Origin: Spirogloea muscicola
Lineage: Eukaryota; Streptophyta; Zygnematophyceae; Spirogloeales; Spirogloeaceae
NCBI GenBank assembly: GCA_009602725.1
Contig: WELB01000156.1
Span: 20,107 to 79,329 of the forward strand
Reading direction: 5' to 3'
Length of the DNA: 59,223 nucleotides
The notes under the pieces were generated by a model. That model made no database searches, was not told the DNA's origin, and saw only the letters and a list, made by a program, of their open reading frames with translations. Below, piece by piece: positions 20,511 to 31,616 of the stretch. The position numbers and the translations under genes are program-made. Each line of letters opens with the position of its first letter. The stretch's first letter is position 1.

Positions 20511-21560
20511 ATGACGGTGGGGTCGGGGGCGGGGNGCAACGGCGGCAGCCGCAGGCGCCGAGGCAGCCGTCCCCCGGGCGCTCGCCTGCCGCCGCCGTGG
20601 ACGGCAGGCCCGAGCCCCGGCCGCAGTCGCAGTACCAGCCGCGCTCCTTCCCGCACGACGTGAAGCTGCAGTGCTGGGACCGCGCCGAGACGGTCCCGGG
20701 CAGGGACCCGCAGCGCTGGAGGCGCGACGCTGTCGGCAACACTGTCTTCCGCAAGCTCGTCGCCTGCGACGGCTGCCTCTGCTACGACTACGATCACATC
20801 GTGCCCTACTCCAGAGTCCGCGAGCTTCCCGCTGCCTTTCTCGATCCTTACCAAGCTTTCTAGCCGTCATCAGCAGCCTATTAGGCTTCACCATTCGCCT
20901 CAAAGGAGACATCCTGGCCGGTAGCTTCTCATGCATGAGCTAGACACTGTTCACTTGTGCGACATGAGGCCTGTGTGAGTGAGTAAATCGTTGGCTGGCC
21001 TGCAGGGTGGACCAAGCACTTTGGACAACTGTCAAATTCTCCAGGTAACACGCATTCCTGGCCATGAGACCGTCTATTTTCCAGACAGATGACTGCCTGT
21101 CAGATAGCTGACAGGCAAACTCTTAGTGGGAACGTGCTAGCAGCGAGGTAGCCTTGCAGCTAGAAGAAAGGCTTCACTCAGTAACGGAAGCCCATGTAAG
21201 CTGCAGACCTAACCACGCTGGATAGGCAACCTATTGACATGGCAAGCTTGATCATAGACGGCAGCAAATCGAGCGAAGGGCGATAAGATGCAGCTGACAA
21301 AGACAGAGCTGGTTCAAAAGAGCGCCTATTGCCGCCTCTCAGGTGCGTCACTGAGTGAATCCTACCGGAGTCCTCAATATGTTCATTTCAATTCGGTGTT
21401 CAGTAGGAAGTTAAAATCTCGGAATCTCCATGGCAGTGCGACGTCCCTGCATTGTTTCTAACTAATTTGTAAAGTCACAGGTAAAGATATGGACACAGTA
21501 GAGCTCATATCCTATGGAGATATTATTAAAGGGGAGAAAGAAGGTTGTCAAATACAGTAG
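20511..21560 (+). CDS. HNH endonuclease-domain protein, plant type
   Basis: Small HNH-family protein with a conserved plant-lineage homologue. Exons: about 20511-20815, 21006-21044, 21258-21342, 21481-21560 (TAG), downstream phases all consistent. Exon 1 gives LQCWDRAETVPGRDPQRWRR, DAVGNTVFRKLVACDGCLC and DYDHIVPYSR; exon 2 GGPSTLDNCQILQ; exon 3 TAANRAKGDKMQLTKTELVQ, KSAYCRLS; exon 4 GKDMDTVELISYGDIIKG. The DYDHIVP..GG.....NCQ..... N..KG order is the HNH betabeta-alpha-metal core (D/H-H...N...N), and the CxxC pair fits a zinc knuckle. Whether it is an active nuclease is not known. The ATG at 20511 is out of frame with the domain unless the N at 20535 stands for 2 (mod 3) bases. Retrotransposon copy B abuts its 5' side. 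Confidence 0.85.
20535..20535. other. single N breaking the HNH start frame
   Basis: Lies between ATG 20511 and the HNH domain. The two are in register only if the N replaces 2 (mod 3) bases. Confidence 0.8.
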
Positions 21561-21983
21561 GGGGCTTATCGTCCTTACTGCGATGTCAAGAGCTTCTTAT
21601 CACTGTGCTCATGATAGGATAATTATATGAAGAGAGTGCTGAATGCAGCCCTCTGAGGGGCCACTGAATTGTCAAATTGGAGCAATTCCAGGCAAGACCA
21701 TTCTTTTAGAAACTTTCCCAGCTCAAAATTATGACCAATCTTTCCTGACCGCTGAGGATCTTACTCCTTGACAGCTTCACGTTGCAAATCAGAAGCCGAT
21801 ACTCTGTTATTTTTGGCATGTGCCGTCAAGACAAGGTCTTACAGATTCTTATAACAGGAGGCAAGGAGGGGACTAAGTATTGTAGTGGATGTCAAGAGCT
21901 CCTTGTCCACTAGGTAGTCTGTACGGTCCTCTACCAAGAGTGTGATGAGCCTTTGACAGCCGCAGCTATGCTTTGTTGCTTCT
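21561..21983. other. convergent intergenic region
   Basis: 3' flanks of the HNH gene and the minus-strand membrane-protein gene. No coding signal, tail repeat or RNA gene recognised. Confidence 0.4.
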
Positions 21984-22658
21984 CTAATCAGTCAAGTGCC
22001 ATAGTACATCAGCCAGACTGTCAAATGCAGAGGTATACTTCAAGGACACAAAAAGAAGGACACCCACGGATATGAGAGTGGCAACATACATAATGGTGGG
22101 AAGCATTGAAGGTGCTTTGGGTACAGTCATCAGAGCAGGATCTTGCACGTAAGTGTGATCTTGCTTGAATTGTGCCCATTTCTCCTCCCCCATGCCAATA
22201 TTGCCTGGCCAACCTCGTCTGGAAAGAGAAGGTCACCTCTCAGTGCTCGCCAGGAGGGATGTGAGCCTTTGTCAGCTGGCGCGTCCACGCTGCAGGCGCC
22301 TTTCATGGAGAGTGCACTCGGAGAGAAGCTTTCGGCATAAGCAACCTTCTGGCATGAAGTGGAAATTATGGACGTCCCTTTGGGCAACCTTCAAAGCTGT
22401 GGACTCAGGATAAGGATTCGTCCTTCAGCGTCAAGCTCTGCAGCATTGGGTGGGCGCTGATACTCACAATCGGCACGCGTCATTGGCAGCTTCCCTGGTG
22501 GTGAACGTCACAACGTGACCGCGCCTCGTCTTGACGAACTGCATGCTGCGGTCAACGAGCGCGAAGTAGAGAGGTGTGACATTGGTCCGCTTCACGTGCT
22601 TCTCGGAGCCGCCAGAGCTGAGCGTGCTTCCGCTGGAGGCAAATCTACGGAGGCTCAT
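21984..22658 (-). CDS. small single-pass membrane protein, unrecognised
   Basis: Family not recognised. Probable exon 1 is 22658-22468: ATG, MSLRRFASSGS (basic, transit-like), then HVKRTNVTPLYFALVDRSMQ, FVKTRRGHVVTFTTREAAND, ending at a GTGAGT donor. The last exon, about 22220-21984, gives GMGEEKWAQFKQDHTYVQDP, then KAPSMLPTIMYVATLISVGV-LLFVSL, one hydrophobic segment, then SAFDSLADVLWHLTD and stop. The exon or exons between about 22220 and 22468 do not join cleanly in the frames I tried, so the middle is unresolved; a broken gene cannot be excluded. A targeting peptide plus one C-terminal membrane span suggests an organelle inner-membrane protein (inference). Retrotransposon fragments begin about 220 bases upstream of the ATG. 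Confidence 0.5.
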
Positions 22659-22884
22659 CCCCCTCGAAGCGCCTGCGGCAGCGCGGCGCCGGGACCGTGG
22701 AGCGGCGACCGGCGGCAGGCCCGGCCACGAGCGAACACACGAGTGCGCCGCGGGAGGCGGCGGCGCGGGGGCTGGCGGGGGGGGGGCGCTCGACAGTGGC
22801 TTCGTTAAGAGTGTAGAGAGAAATGTCTCTCTTGCAATGTCAGGCAATAGCTGTGAAGAAGTGAGCTCTTCCCTGGCTCCCTTC

Positions 22885-23375
22885 CCTTTCGGCCTGTTTG
22901 CAGCGTGCTCAGGCTAACCTTTGCACCAGAAGCTGGGCGAGCTCTAGTTGGTGGCAGAAGGGCTTCATATCTGCCATCTATGTTCAGGCATCGGTTAGCG
23001 ACCTTTATGTTTTGACCCGAGGTTACTGAGCGGGTCAGTTTAATGTAGGTTATGTAAGTTTTAAGATGTGCTTGCCTTTGTACTTGGCCATTTGGCCTTC
23101 GTTTGTTTCAAACACACGAAATTTCCTTCTTCCCGTCGTCGAGTGTCAGCTTGTCTGCAGCGAGCTCAGGCTCATGCGTTGCATCAGAAAGCTGGTCGAG
23201 CCTTAGCTGGTAGCTCAAGAGCTTGTCGATTACCGTCCAGTATTCGGGCATCAGTTAGCGACCTCTATGTGCTGAATCGTGTTTACTAAGCGGGTCAGCT
23301 TAGCAGCAGGCGATATACATTTGTAAATGTGCTTACCATTGTACTTGGCCACACAGGCCCTCCATCTCTTACTTG
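22885..23375 (+). mobile_element. two tandem 5'-truncated RLE retrotransposon tails
   Basis: First (about 22885-23120): the coding end of CLQRAQA, AGRAL, frameshifted, SDLYVLTRGY, then the 3' UTR with TGTGCTTGCCTTTGTACTTG. Second (about 23125-23375): RRVSACLQRAQAHALHQKAG, SIRASVSDLYVLNRVY, stop at 23287, and a similar UTR ending in CCACACAGGCCCTCC. They differ at many sites, so they are separate insertions and not a recent duplication. Confidence 0.8.
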
Positions 23376-23594
23376 ATACACACTTTTTCGCCTAGCGCTC
23401 CCTGGCTCACGCCGTCCACACGCGTGCAGGCCGCGCTATGGCTGCTGCCTCTGGGTCCAGGCGGAGTGCCTCTCTCCCGGCTGCGTGTTACTCGGACTTG
23501 TTGCTGCTGACCAGTGGGTACTGATCTTTCCTTTGCGACATCTCGTGTCTAGCTGTGTAGCTTTTCTGTTCGGCACCTTTTTTGGCTCTTCGAT

Positions 23595-23920
23595 TTTGTC
23601 TTCTTCTTGGGCTGGCTTTGCCAGCCCCTCTTCTCTGTGGGCGAGCAATTTCCCTTCCAAAGGGGGCGGGGGCTGTGAAAAGCCAGCCCAGAAAAAGTGG
23701 ACAAGGTCCAAAGGGCCCAAATTAACAAATAGCTCTAGCAGTATAAGGCATTGGCTGTGAAAGGCCAGCCTAAAAAGATTGAACAAGGTCCCTATGCAAG
23801 CGACTACAGCGTACGGGAGCTTAGTAACCCCGAGTCAGCAGAACGAAACAGCTCTTCCATTTTACGGCAATGGCCGTGAGAGGCCAGCCCAAAGGAGCGT
23901 ACAAGGTCTGAAGAGGGCCG
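23595..23920. repeat. four retroelement hairpin tails
   Basis: GGGCTGGCTTTGCCAGCCCC at about 23610 (+); GGGGCTGTGAAAAGCCAGCC with GTGGACAAGGTCC at 23670-23715 (-); GGCTGTGAAAGGCCAGCC with GAACAAGGTCC at 23752-23795 (-); GGCCGTGAGAGGCCAGCCC with GTACAAGGTCTGA at 23872-23912 (-). Stems stay paired although bases differ between copies. Confidence 0.75.
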
Positions 23921-24004
23921 GAAGTAGGAGTAACTTGCACCCCAACGAGACCCAGAAATAGCAGCCAAAGCGCTGCGAGAGCCTGGAAGCGGTGGAAGGA
24001 AATT

Positions 24005-26140
24005 TCATGTATTTGAAACAAACGAAGGCCAGTTGGCCAAGTACAAAGGCAAGCACATCTAAAGACCTACATAACCTACAACAGATTGACCCGCTTGATA
24101 ACCACGGGTCAAAACATGAAGGTCGCTAATCGATGCCTGCATACTAGATGGCAGATACAAAGCCCTTCTTCCACGACCTAGAGCACGCCCAGCTTTCTGG
24201 TGCAAAGCAGTAGCCTGAGCACGCTGCAAACAAGCCGAAACTGGTCGTCGCAAGAACGACAGATATGCAGCTGGCAAGCCCATCTCAGCCGGAAACACAT
24301 CTGCGCGTCGTGTGTAGCCTAAACTGGCAATATTCTGCAGGAGTGTGTGGAAGCGAGGACCCAGACAGCCAAAGATGTCGACGGCCGCTGGTAGGAGCTG
24401 ATCACATTGGGGGTAATCGGAGTAGTGCTGCAGCTTTCTATGTTCAGCACCGCCCACTGCGGGGCCAGCGATGTGTGCCGATGCTGGACCTTTATACGCT
24501 TCTGTAACAACGACATCGACCAAGGCCCGTGGTCCTCCACCAGGTTGCACGCCCACAATGTCAAGTGTGCGGCGATGATGACGTCCCTGGCCGTGCGTGG
24601 TGATAGGCATGATATCATTGACTTCCACGACCGCACGGTAGCCGGCGTCGCGCATCAAGCCCGCCAGGGCATTGCGGAGGAGGTTGTGGATGCTCACCAC
24701 TTCTGGTCCAGTGGGGCATCTCTGCTTGTGAGTGGCGAGCTCAGCACTCTCTGCACGGAAGCCTCACTCACATTGGCGCACCCCAATCAGGCAGTTGGGT
24801 GGGAGGCCGAGGAAGAGTTGAAGCGACGTCCGAAAAGCCTCGGAGCTGATGCTGAAGGCGTTGGCGACGGCGTGCGAGGTCATCCAGTCGGTGGCACCAG
24901 GTGTGGCGAGGGAAGTAAGTCTTGCCAGGCTCCTTGGATTGTTGTAAATCTCTGGCAGCCTCCGCAAGCTTCTGCGGCGCTCATCTTCCACTGCCGTGAC
25001 CAGTCTGGATTGTGCCCCTCTATCCGAAGCTTGGGCGAGGGCGGAGAATGGCGTGAGTAGGGGTTGTATAGAGGGGAGAGCCGATTGCCAAGTCACGGAT
25101 GCTCCTCAGATCTGCTTGGAAGGGGAAGGAGCCTTCCTCCACATGCGCATGGGATCGTGGAGGCAAGGGAAGCGCATGGGAAGCATAAAGGCGATCTGGT
25201 GCCAGCAGCCCAGGAAGGCTGCTTGCGCCATCTGCTCCAACGACCGGCAGCCAAGGCCGCCCATGCGAGTGGGGAGGGAAGCCTGGAGGGAAGATGAAGA
25301 GGAGGGGAAAGAGGAAGATTGTAGAAGGGATGCCAGGGACTGCCGCAGGAATTTGTCGAAGTCCTTGTAGAGCTCGCCCACCATGCCCATTGGGGCGACT
25401 GTCCGTTGCAGGTAGCATGCCCGTTGGCCGATGCAGCGGGTGAGAATGGCCAACGCCAGCTGTGTGTCCCCAAGGAGGGGAAGGGAGGGGAGGGGGGCGA
25501 GGTGTTTTTGGAGGCGTTCCCGCAAGTCCACCACCACGTGAGCTGGTGTGCCGAGGGGGACCTTGAGGATGGCCAGCCCATTGGCAGGGGTCTGGCAGCC
25601 GTGGGCAAGCTGAAGGTTGGCGGGGAGACCGCGTGGGGACCATGCCACGCTCTTGGACGGGCAAACCTGCAGGCCCATCAGGTCCAGTTCACGAACGAGC
25701 AAGGGGTAAGCCGCCATGACTTCAGCTGGAGGTCCAATGATTTGTGTATCATCGGCGTAGGAGGGGAAGAGGAGGTCTGGGTGTTGCCTCGGGGTGCGTT
25801 GTATAGCCCGACAATGTGCCAAGGCAAACAGGATTGGGCTAAGGGGATCCCCCTGGCGTGTGCCAGAAGATGACCACCGCGTCTTCCACGACTCTCCGGC
25901 TTGCCACAGCAGCCGCCCTGGGCGGCCATAGGCCATGAGGAAAAAGGGTATAAGGGAAGGGAAGTGGTTGCGCAGCTCCTCCATGATGACGCTGCGCTCC
26001 ACTGTGTTGAAGGCGTTACTGGTTACCAGCCCAGGGACCATCGTTGAAGGGTCCACGTCGAGAGCAGCGCGGATGCCGTGGACGAGGGCCTCCGCCCCGC
26101 AGGACATGCCAGCACCAAATTGGTAGAGCGTTGGAAGCAA
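24005..26140 (-). mobile_element. RLE non-LTR retrotransposon, copy C, 5'-truncated in the RT
   Basis: Starts within the RT. The long frame 26140-25106 gives AFNTVERSVIMEELRNHFPS, GTRQGDPLSPILFALAHC, PSYADDTQIIGP (YADD at about 25748-25759) and MGGLGCRSLEQMAQAAFLGC. The first catalytic Asp is gone: the block reads GLVTSNAFNTV where copy B has SVDVKNAYNCV. After frame breaks come LPPNCLIGVRQCE, HNLLRNALAGLMRDAGYRAV, RRTLDIV with ALVDVVVTEAY (RLE core), LQHYSDYPQCDQLLPAAVDI, VSACLQRAQATALHQKAGRA, SDLHVLTRGY. Sequence divergence from A/B shows a second subfamily (family 1 UTR with TTGTACTTGGCC). Its 5' junction meets the hairpin tail of the fragment at 26133. Confidence 0.87.
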
Positions 26141-26700
26141 GCACGGCCAGATTAACTGGTGGCTGGGAGAGGCCAGCCCAAAGGAATGGACAAGGTCTGA
26201 AGGAGCCGGAGTGCTAAGGACTGAGACAGCAGCAAGCGGACTCTCGGTAACCTCTAGTCAGTAGATGCAAGTCGGAATAGCTAGCAGGTGGAAAGACGTC
26301 GCCCTGGCGGAAGCCGGAGGCTGCCGCCAAAGCGCGGCCTGCGCGCAAGTGGACCGCGAAGGCAAGGGACCGCTGCAAAGAGATGGCCAAGCGCATCCGG
26401 AAGTCTTGGGCGAGGGACCCGGCGACATTGAAGCCAGGCTGCTCGCCCTGCTGCCCGTGGCGGCGGGCCGCTGCTCGACGCGCGAGGCGGTGAAGCAGGT
26501 CAAGCTATTTTGCGCCAAAGGCTCCGTGTACGTCGACGGCGAGTGGGACAAACTCGTCTCCCACCGGGTGATTCGAGTAATGCCGTTCTTTGGCGCTTGC
26601 CGCTTGGCGGACTATGGAAGGAGATGGGTAGCCGCAAGCGGAACCCCTGGGCAAATGACCCGGCGGCGTTGAAGCGGGGCAGCTCACCAGGCCAGCCAAC
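26133..26700 (-). mobile_element. 5'-truncated RLE retrotransposon carrying the reference hairpin tail
   Basis: Minus strand, in order: AKERHYSNHPVGDEFVPLAV, a frameshifted stretch, FRMRLAISLQRSLAFAVHLR, AGRALAAASGFRQG, YSDLHLLTRGY-RESACC, stop, then a 3' UTR with GCTGCTGTCTCAGTCCTTAG, CCTTCAGACCTTGTCCATTC, the stem GGCTGGCCTCTCCCAGCC, the second stem CCAGTTAATCTGG and the terminal GCCGTGCTTGCT. This copy shows directly that the widespread hairpin repeat is the 3' UTR of an RLE retrotransposon. The CRAMPED distal side abuts copy C. Confidence 0.85.
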
Positions 26701-27097
26701 GATCGATGGCTCGCCGCAGAAGGAGCGACGCCGGGATGGTTGCTTCACTGGTTGTATTCACGATACAGCAAAGAGGAACGAAATAGCTTCACCAATTTAC
26801 GGCAATGGCTGTGAGAGGCCGGCTCAAGGAATGTACGTCTGAAGAAAAAAGACTCTGAAGAGCGAGCGGGGGCACCAAACCGTAGCCCGGCCGCGTTGCG
26901 TTGGATCCGGCCAAAGGTGCGTCCCGTTCCGTCGCCGTCGCTCGGTTCCCACCCGAACCCGGCGAGCGGCCCCAGCGACCTTGCGTCGCGCCTTGGCAGC
27001 CCTCCTGAGCTCGGCCCCTCGCGCCCGCCGCCGCCATCGCCCGCCGCGGAGCCGCCACTGCGCGCCGCGGAGCCCGCGACGGCGCGTGGCGCCCTCC
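26701..27097. promoter_or_regulatory. LRB/POB1 upstream region
   Basis: Holds a hairpin tail at about 26805-26840 (GGCTGTGAGAGGCCGGCTC) and then about 230 bases of very GC-rich leader up to the ATG at 27098. No TATA-like element was recognised. Confidence 0.4.
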
Positions 27098-30006
27098 ATG
27101 GGCGCCGTGCGGGAGCCCACCGCCCCGCCGTCGGACGACGACGCCGCCGCCCCGGACTTCGATCCCAAGCGGCACGACTTCAGCTTCGCCTTCGACAATG
27201 CGGACTTCTCGGACCGCGTCGTCCGGCTGCAGGTCGCCACCAGCTTCGAGGACCAGCTTGACGGCTTGCTGCCGCGAGCTCCTCCCGAGGGCGATGAGGA
27301 CGCGGCTCCTCCTCTGGAGGGAGCGTGCGGGTCGCCGGGCCACCGTGATGCCGCCTCCTCGGAGCGGGACGCCGACTCGTATCGAGGTGCCGCTCGAAAC
27401 CCCGACCTGAAATGTGGTAGCACTGCGACCCATGCCAATCAAAGGACACCATCGACCTGAGCTTCCATCCTCTGACCAGCGGGCTGGGTGACCGTCGCAG
27501 CAAGTCCGGATCAGGCCAAGGAGCTGCCGGGGACCTCGGCGCCCTCTGTCCTCAAGATTGTGGAGCTGCACCTCTCGTCTCCCATACTGGCATCGAAGTC
27601 GTCGTTCTTCCGGACGTTGTTCACGTGCGGCCTCAAGGAAGCTGCCGGTGGTGACGTTGTCACGATCAATGTCACGCCCGACGGTCAGTCAAAGCACACC
27701 GCTGATGCCACAATGACACCAGCACTGCAACATATGGGCCTCCTCAGTATAAGGTTGTACGAGGGCAGCACTCTTGCCACCATGTCATTGATCCTAATGG
27801 TCATACTGAGCCCACTGTGCAGAGGAAGAACCTGTGATAGAGTTGCTCCGCTTCATCTACACAGGTCAGCTCTTTGACACTCATGTCGTGCCAAGCAAGA
27901 GCTCACAAGATTGTGGGGAACTCTTTGCAGGAAGTAGAAGGGCTGGAATATCCATGCTCCCCACTTGTGGAGCTTACAGCCTGCACCTTATGCTTCACAG
28001 AAATAGTTGCCCGAGAAACGTATAGTAGCTCATGCGGTCCAACATAGTAGCTCATAAGTCCACCTTCGTGTATTCCAAACGCAGGAGAAATGCCAGAGAC
28101 TCTGAGTGACCCAGAAGACATTATCCAGATGTTCATGGTTGCTGATAAATTTGGAGTCAGCGAGTGCATGAGAATTTGTCTGGACAGGCTGAGCAGTGTG
28201 CCACTTACAGTAGCAACAAGCTGCCTGTATCTTGACCTGTCGGAGAATATGCACCATCACAGGTCTGAAAGGTCTTTTCTTACCTGTGCAGATGCTTGAG
28301 TAGCACAACACACCTCCCTTGCTATATCTGTGGCTTCCTGCATAGCACATGTATGTAGAGGGTCTGAAAGGACACCAAATTAGACGCAGGAAGATAAAGT
28401 AGAGCTTGCTACAGTGCTTGCACAATGCCGTTGCTCGCAAGCTGGAATACTGATGCTTACTTGATAGAGGGTACTCACAGGGGCGTGGCACAGCTGTTAG
28501 AGAAGAGCAGCAAGTTCCTTGTGGATCACTTCCGGGATCTTGAGAAAGTACATAAAGAGGCAGACTTCCTGGACTTGCCAAAGATTGGCATAAAGGTCTG
28601 ACCGATGTCATCTGTCAATCAGCCCCAACGCTTGGAGGTGTATGCATCCCTTCTTTGCTTGTCGCTGGCTAGTACTGCCAGTACTGAATATGTATGCAGC
28701 CTGTCATACCAAGTGGTTATATGAGCCTGCTGGGTGTGGCTTGGTCCTCTGTTTGCAGACTTTGCTGGCAAGTGATGAGTTGAATGTTCGGGACGAGCAG
28801 ACAGCATTTGCTGCAATGGTGGAGTGGGTCCGTTACAATCACCCAGATCTGGCAGGAAGAAAGGATGTCACTGCTCAACTTGCTGAGCATGTCAGATTCC
28901 CCTTGATGACGGGGGAGGAGTTAGAGGAGGTGGTGCTAAAGGCTCCGGAGATGGACAGCAAGATCTGTCAAGCCCTTGTTACAGAGGCCGCTTGGTTTCG
29001 CTCATATAGGTAGGTTGAGTGAACCCACGGTGCATTCTTTGGTTAACTTGTACGTTGGAGTCTCTTTGCCCTGAATTTCATGCCTTTGTTGTCGGTATTG
29101 ACAGTATTGTGAGCATAATCCATCTTCATGCCAACTACCTGAGCACTCCCCTGGTGGGACTTTGCAGCCTTGTCCGGAGATTGCAGCTGATGAATGAGTA
29201 CGCCCTTCAGCATCGTCGATTCTGGCAACGTCGCTGGAATCGCAATTCTTGCGGCTACGTGTACTTTGACATCCATCTAGAGCGATTCCAAGTACTATCT
29301 TCTACCTGAAGTGTGTGTGATTGTGCATGCTTCACTGTAATTGAGAGGAAGGATAGAGGTCAGCGCGCTGTCTCGTGTTGGAAGCAATTGAGCTGCCTTC
29401 TTAGACAACTACATGCTGAGGTGCCTTTGCAGGCGTTATCAATTGCTGCAACTGTAGAGTCGGCCACCTTTGGGATTGGAGGAAAGCGTTTCTATCTCTC
29501 AGCACGACATGGGCGGCGAGAGGATGGAACAGAAACTCTTGACATCCATCTACATCTTGAAAATAGCCAAAGTGTACACCCTGAGGTTCAGGTAAGGAAG
29601 TGCTTAAAATTTCTGCAGAACATAAGTGGAAGAGATCCATATTGGCCACCTTCACATATTTGCAAGGTACATGCGTGCATATCCACTTAGCCAGGACAGG
29701 TGGAAGTTGTCCCCTGTGCTGGACATTCACTCAACATTTATCTCTCTCACATTTGAGGATGTCTTTCACTTCCAGGTGAGCTTCATCTTCTATGCAAAAA
29801 GGTGGCCAGAAGGCCACCACGACTACCTTAGGGACAAAGTGACAAAAGGATTCGGTCGCAATGCAAGCAACTGGGGTTACTCCAATATTTTGGGCAAGCC
29901 TTGGTCTGAGGTGGTGCAGGATAACAGCAAGTACTTCAATGACGGGGTAATGTCAGTCTTTGCTGATGTCCGCCTCTTGGAGATTGATACAAGCAAGCGA
30001 CTGTAG
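27098..30006 (+). CDS. BTB/POZ-BACK protein, LRB/POB1-like CUL3 adaptor
   Basis: Plant LRB/POB1 proteins are substrate adaptors of CUL3 E3 ubiquitin ligases; here the role is inferred. Nine exons: 27098-27386, 27501-27683, 27823-27864, 28085-28262, 28481-28595, 28759-29009, 29168-29291, 29433-29591, 29776-30006 (TAG). The sum is in frame, 523 aa. The N-terminus has DFSFAFDNADFSDRVVRLQV, the LRB signature. The BTB fold follows: IVELHLSSPILASKSSFFRT, LFTCGLKEAAGG, EEPVIELLRFIYTG, IIQMFMVADKFGVSECMRIC. BACK: LASDELNVRDEQTAFAAMVE, WVRYNHPDL, HVRFPLMTGEELEEVV. C-terminal beta domain: GYVYFDIHLERF, FGIGGKRFYLSARHG, VSFIFYAKRWPEG, GKPWSEVVQDNSKYFNDGVM. Exon 7 start could instead be a few bases downstream. 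A decayed tandem copy follows at 31617. Confidence 0.92.
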
Positions 30007-31616
30007 CAACAGAGGCTCCTCCCTCCCCTCGAGACTTACTAGTATCACATTGGTATAGGAGTCACCTCCTCGTGGCTCTCTTTGAGCTGATTGCTGATGC
30101 TCCACAAGTCACTAGCATGTGAAAGGTGGGAGTATTATTAGGGAACTACGTTGCTTGTTTTGTTGTCTTAGGGATCAGGATGCCTATATCAAAGTGCTCA
30201 TCTCGATGCACTGTGTATCTTCAGCTTTCAATGTCCCCCTGTATAGGAATAGCCAAGCAGCCAAGTGTCTGCTTTTTCCTGTTATGTGCAAGTGAAGTAA
30301 TGTGCAAAAGGTCGTCTGAAGCTTGAGCTCACGAGTCAGTCTAGACTCCAGCACAAAACAATTTTGCTGCTTGCTGTCTCACAGTGTAAGCCACCTTAGT
30401 GTGACGCTCATACTCAAGAATCTAGCCATGACATCTTCAAGGAGTCGTACCAGCAGCGCGCCTTGGCCTGCAATATGTGCATTGAAGATGGTGCACGGCG
30501 AAGTTGGTGTCATGAGAGCTTGATCAGCTTACCACAGGCTCGAGCGTCAAGAGCATCAGAATGAGCCTATGACCTGTTTCACATGGCCTTGCTGCCAGGC
30601 CAGGCAGTTGTGCTGTCCAAGCTCCTTGATATGCTGTGCCAGGCCAACTCTGCCCAGCCATGTCAACACATGCTCCTTCCACTTATTTCTGGCCTTGCTT
30701 CCACTTATCTTTGGCCCTGCTGCACAGAAAGCGAGAACAGCGCGTCCATACTGACTGGTAGCTGTGAGAGGCCAGCCCAAAAGAATGGACAAGGTCTGGA
30801 GGGGCCGGATGGCGCAAGAAGCAAGATACTACTTGCTAAGCCGGCAGCAAGGGGGCTCTCAGTAACCGCGACTTAGTAAGGGCAAGTCAGAGTAACTAGC
30901 AGGCGGACAGAAAACGAACACCCCAAGAATATAGCTGTACATATTGCATTCTCACCTTACCTCCCATCGCATTTTGCTGTGATCAGTCCTAGGAACAGTG
31001 ATATCAACTTTCACGGATCCTTGAGCAGGTGCTTCTTAGTCGCAGTCATTGGCTCCGCAGATAGCAATGCAAGGGGAGGGCTCCACCGAAGCCTCCAACG
31101 CTGGCTTGCTGATCTCACTGAGTGCATAATCGAGTGCCTCGTGGCCACTTCAGTCACTGTGTGATTCAGCATCTTCTGTGGCCCCTTCGAACTTTGTTCG
31201 TTCCTCTTTCTGGGCTGGCTACTCGCAGCCATCGCCCTCCATTGGAAGCGTCTTTCTCTTGGCGACGTCTTTCCGCCTGCTAGCTATTCCGACTTGCATC
31301 TACTGATTAGAGGTTACTGAGAGTTCGCTTGCTGCTGTCTCAGTCCTTAGCACTTCGGCTCCTTCAGACCTTGTCCAATCCTTTGGGCTGGCCTCTCCCA
31401 GCCACCAGTTAATCTGGCCGCGCTTGCTACCTTTCTCTTGAAATCGGAGCCTCATCAAGAGGGGGCGATGGCTGCGACCCCTTGAACGATGACTCGGCTG
31501 CAAGTTTCGTGATGGTATAATCTATGCATGGATGAGGTGAGGGCGGCTAGGGCGCACGCCGCGCTCCCCCAGGCTGCGCGCCGTCTGTGGGCGCCCACCA
31601 AGAGCCCGCTCCCACA
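30007..31616. other. spacer with retroelement tails
   Basis: 3' flank of the BTB gene to about 30760 with nothing recognised. Then a tail with coding end at about 30765-30900 (-): GGCTGTGAGAGGCCAGCCC, GAATGGACAAGGTCT, and the codons of YSDLPLLSRG. A partial tail lies at about 31185-31235 (+). A full tail with YSDLHLLIRGY is at about 31275-31430 (+). The GC-rich leader of the pseudogene copy starts near 31520. Confidence 0.55.

Noticed and set aside
19243-20754. 503-codon minus frame as a host gene
   Set aside because: Its main part is the retrotransposon N-terminal region with a C2HC finger; the first 70 codons are antisense of the HNH exon.
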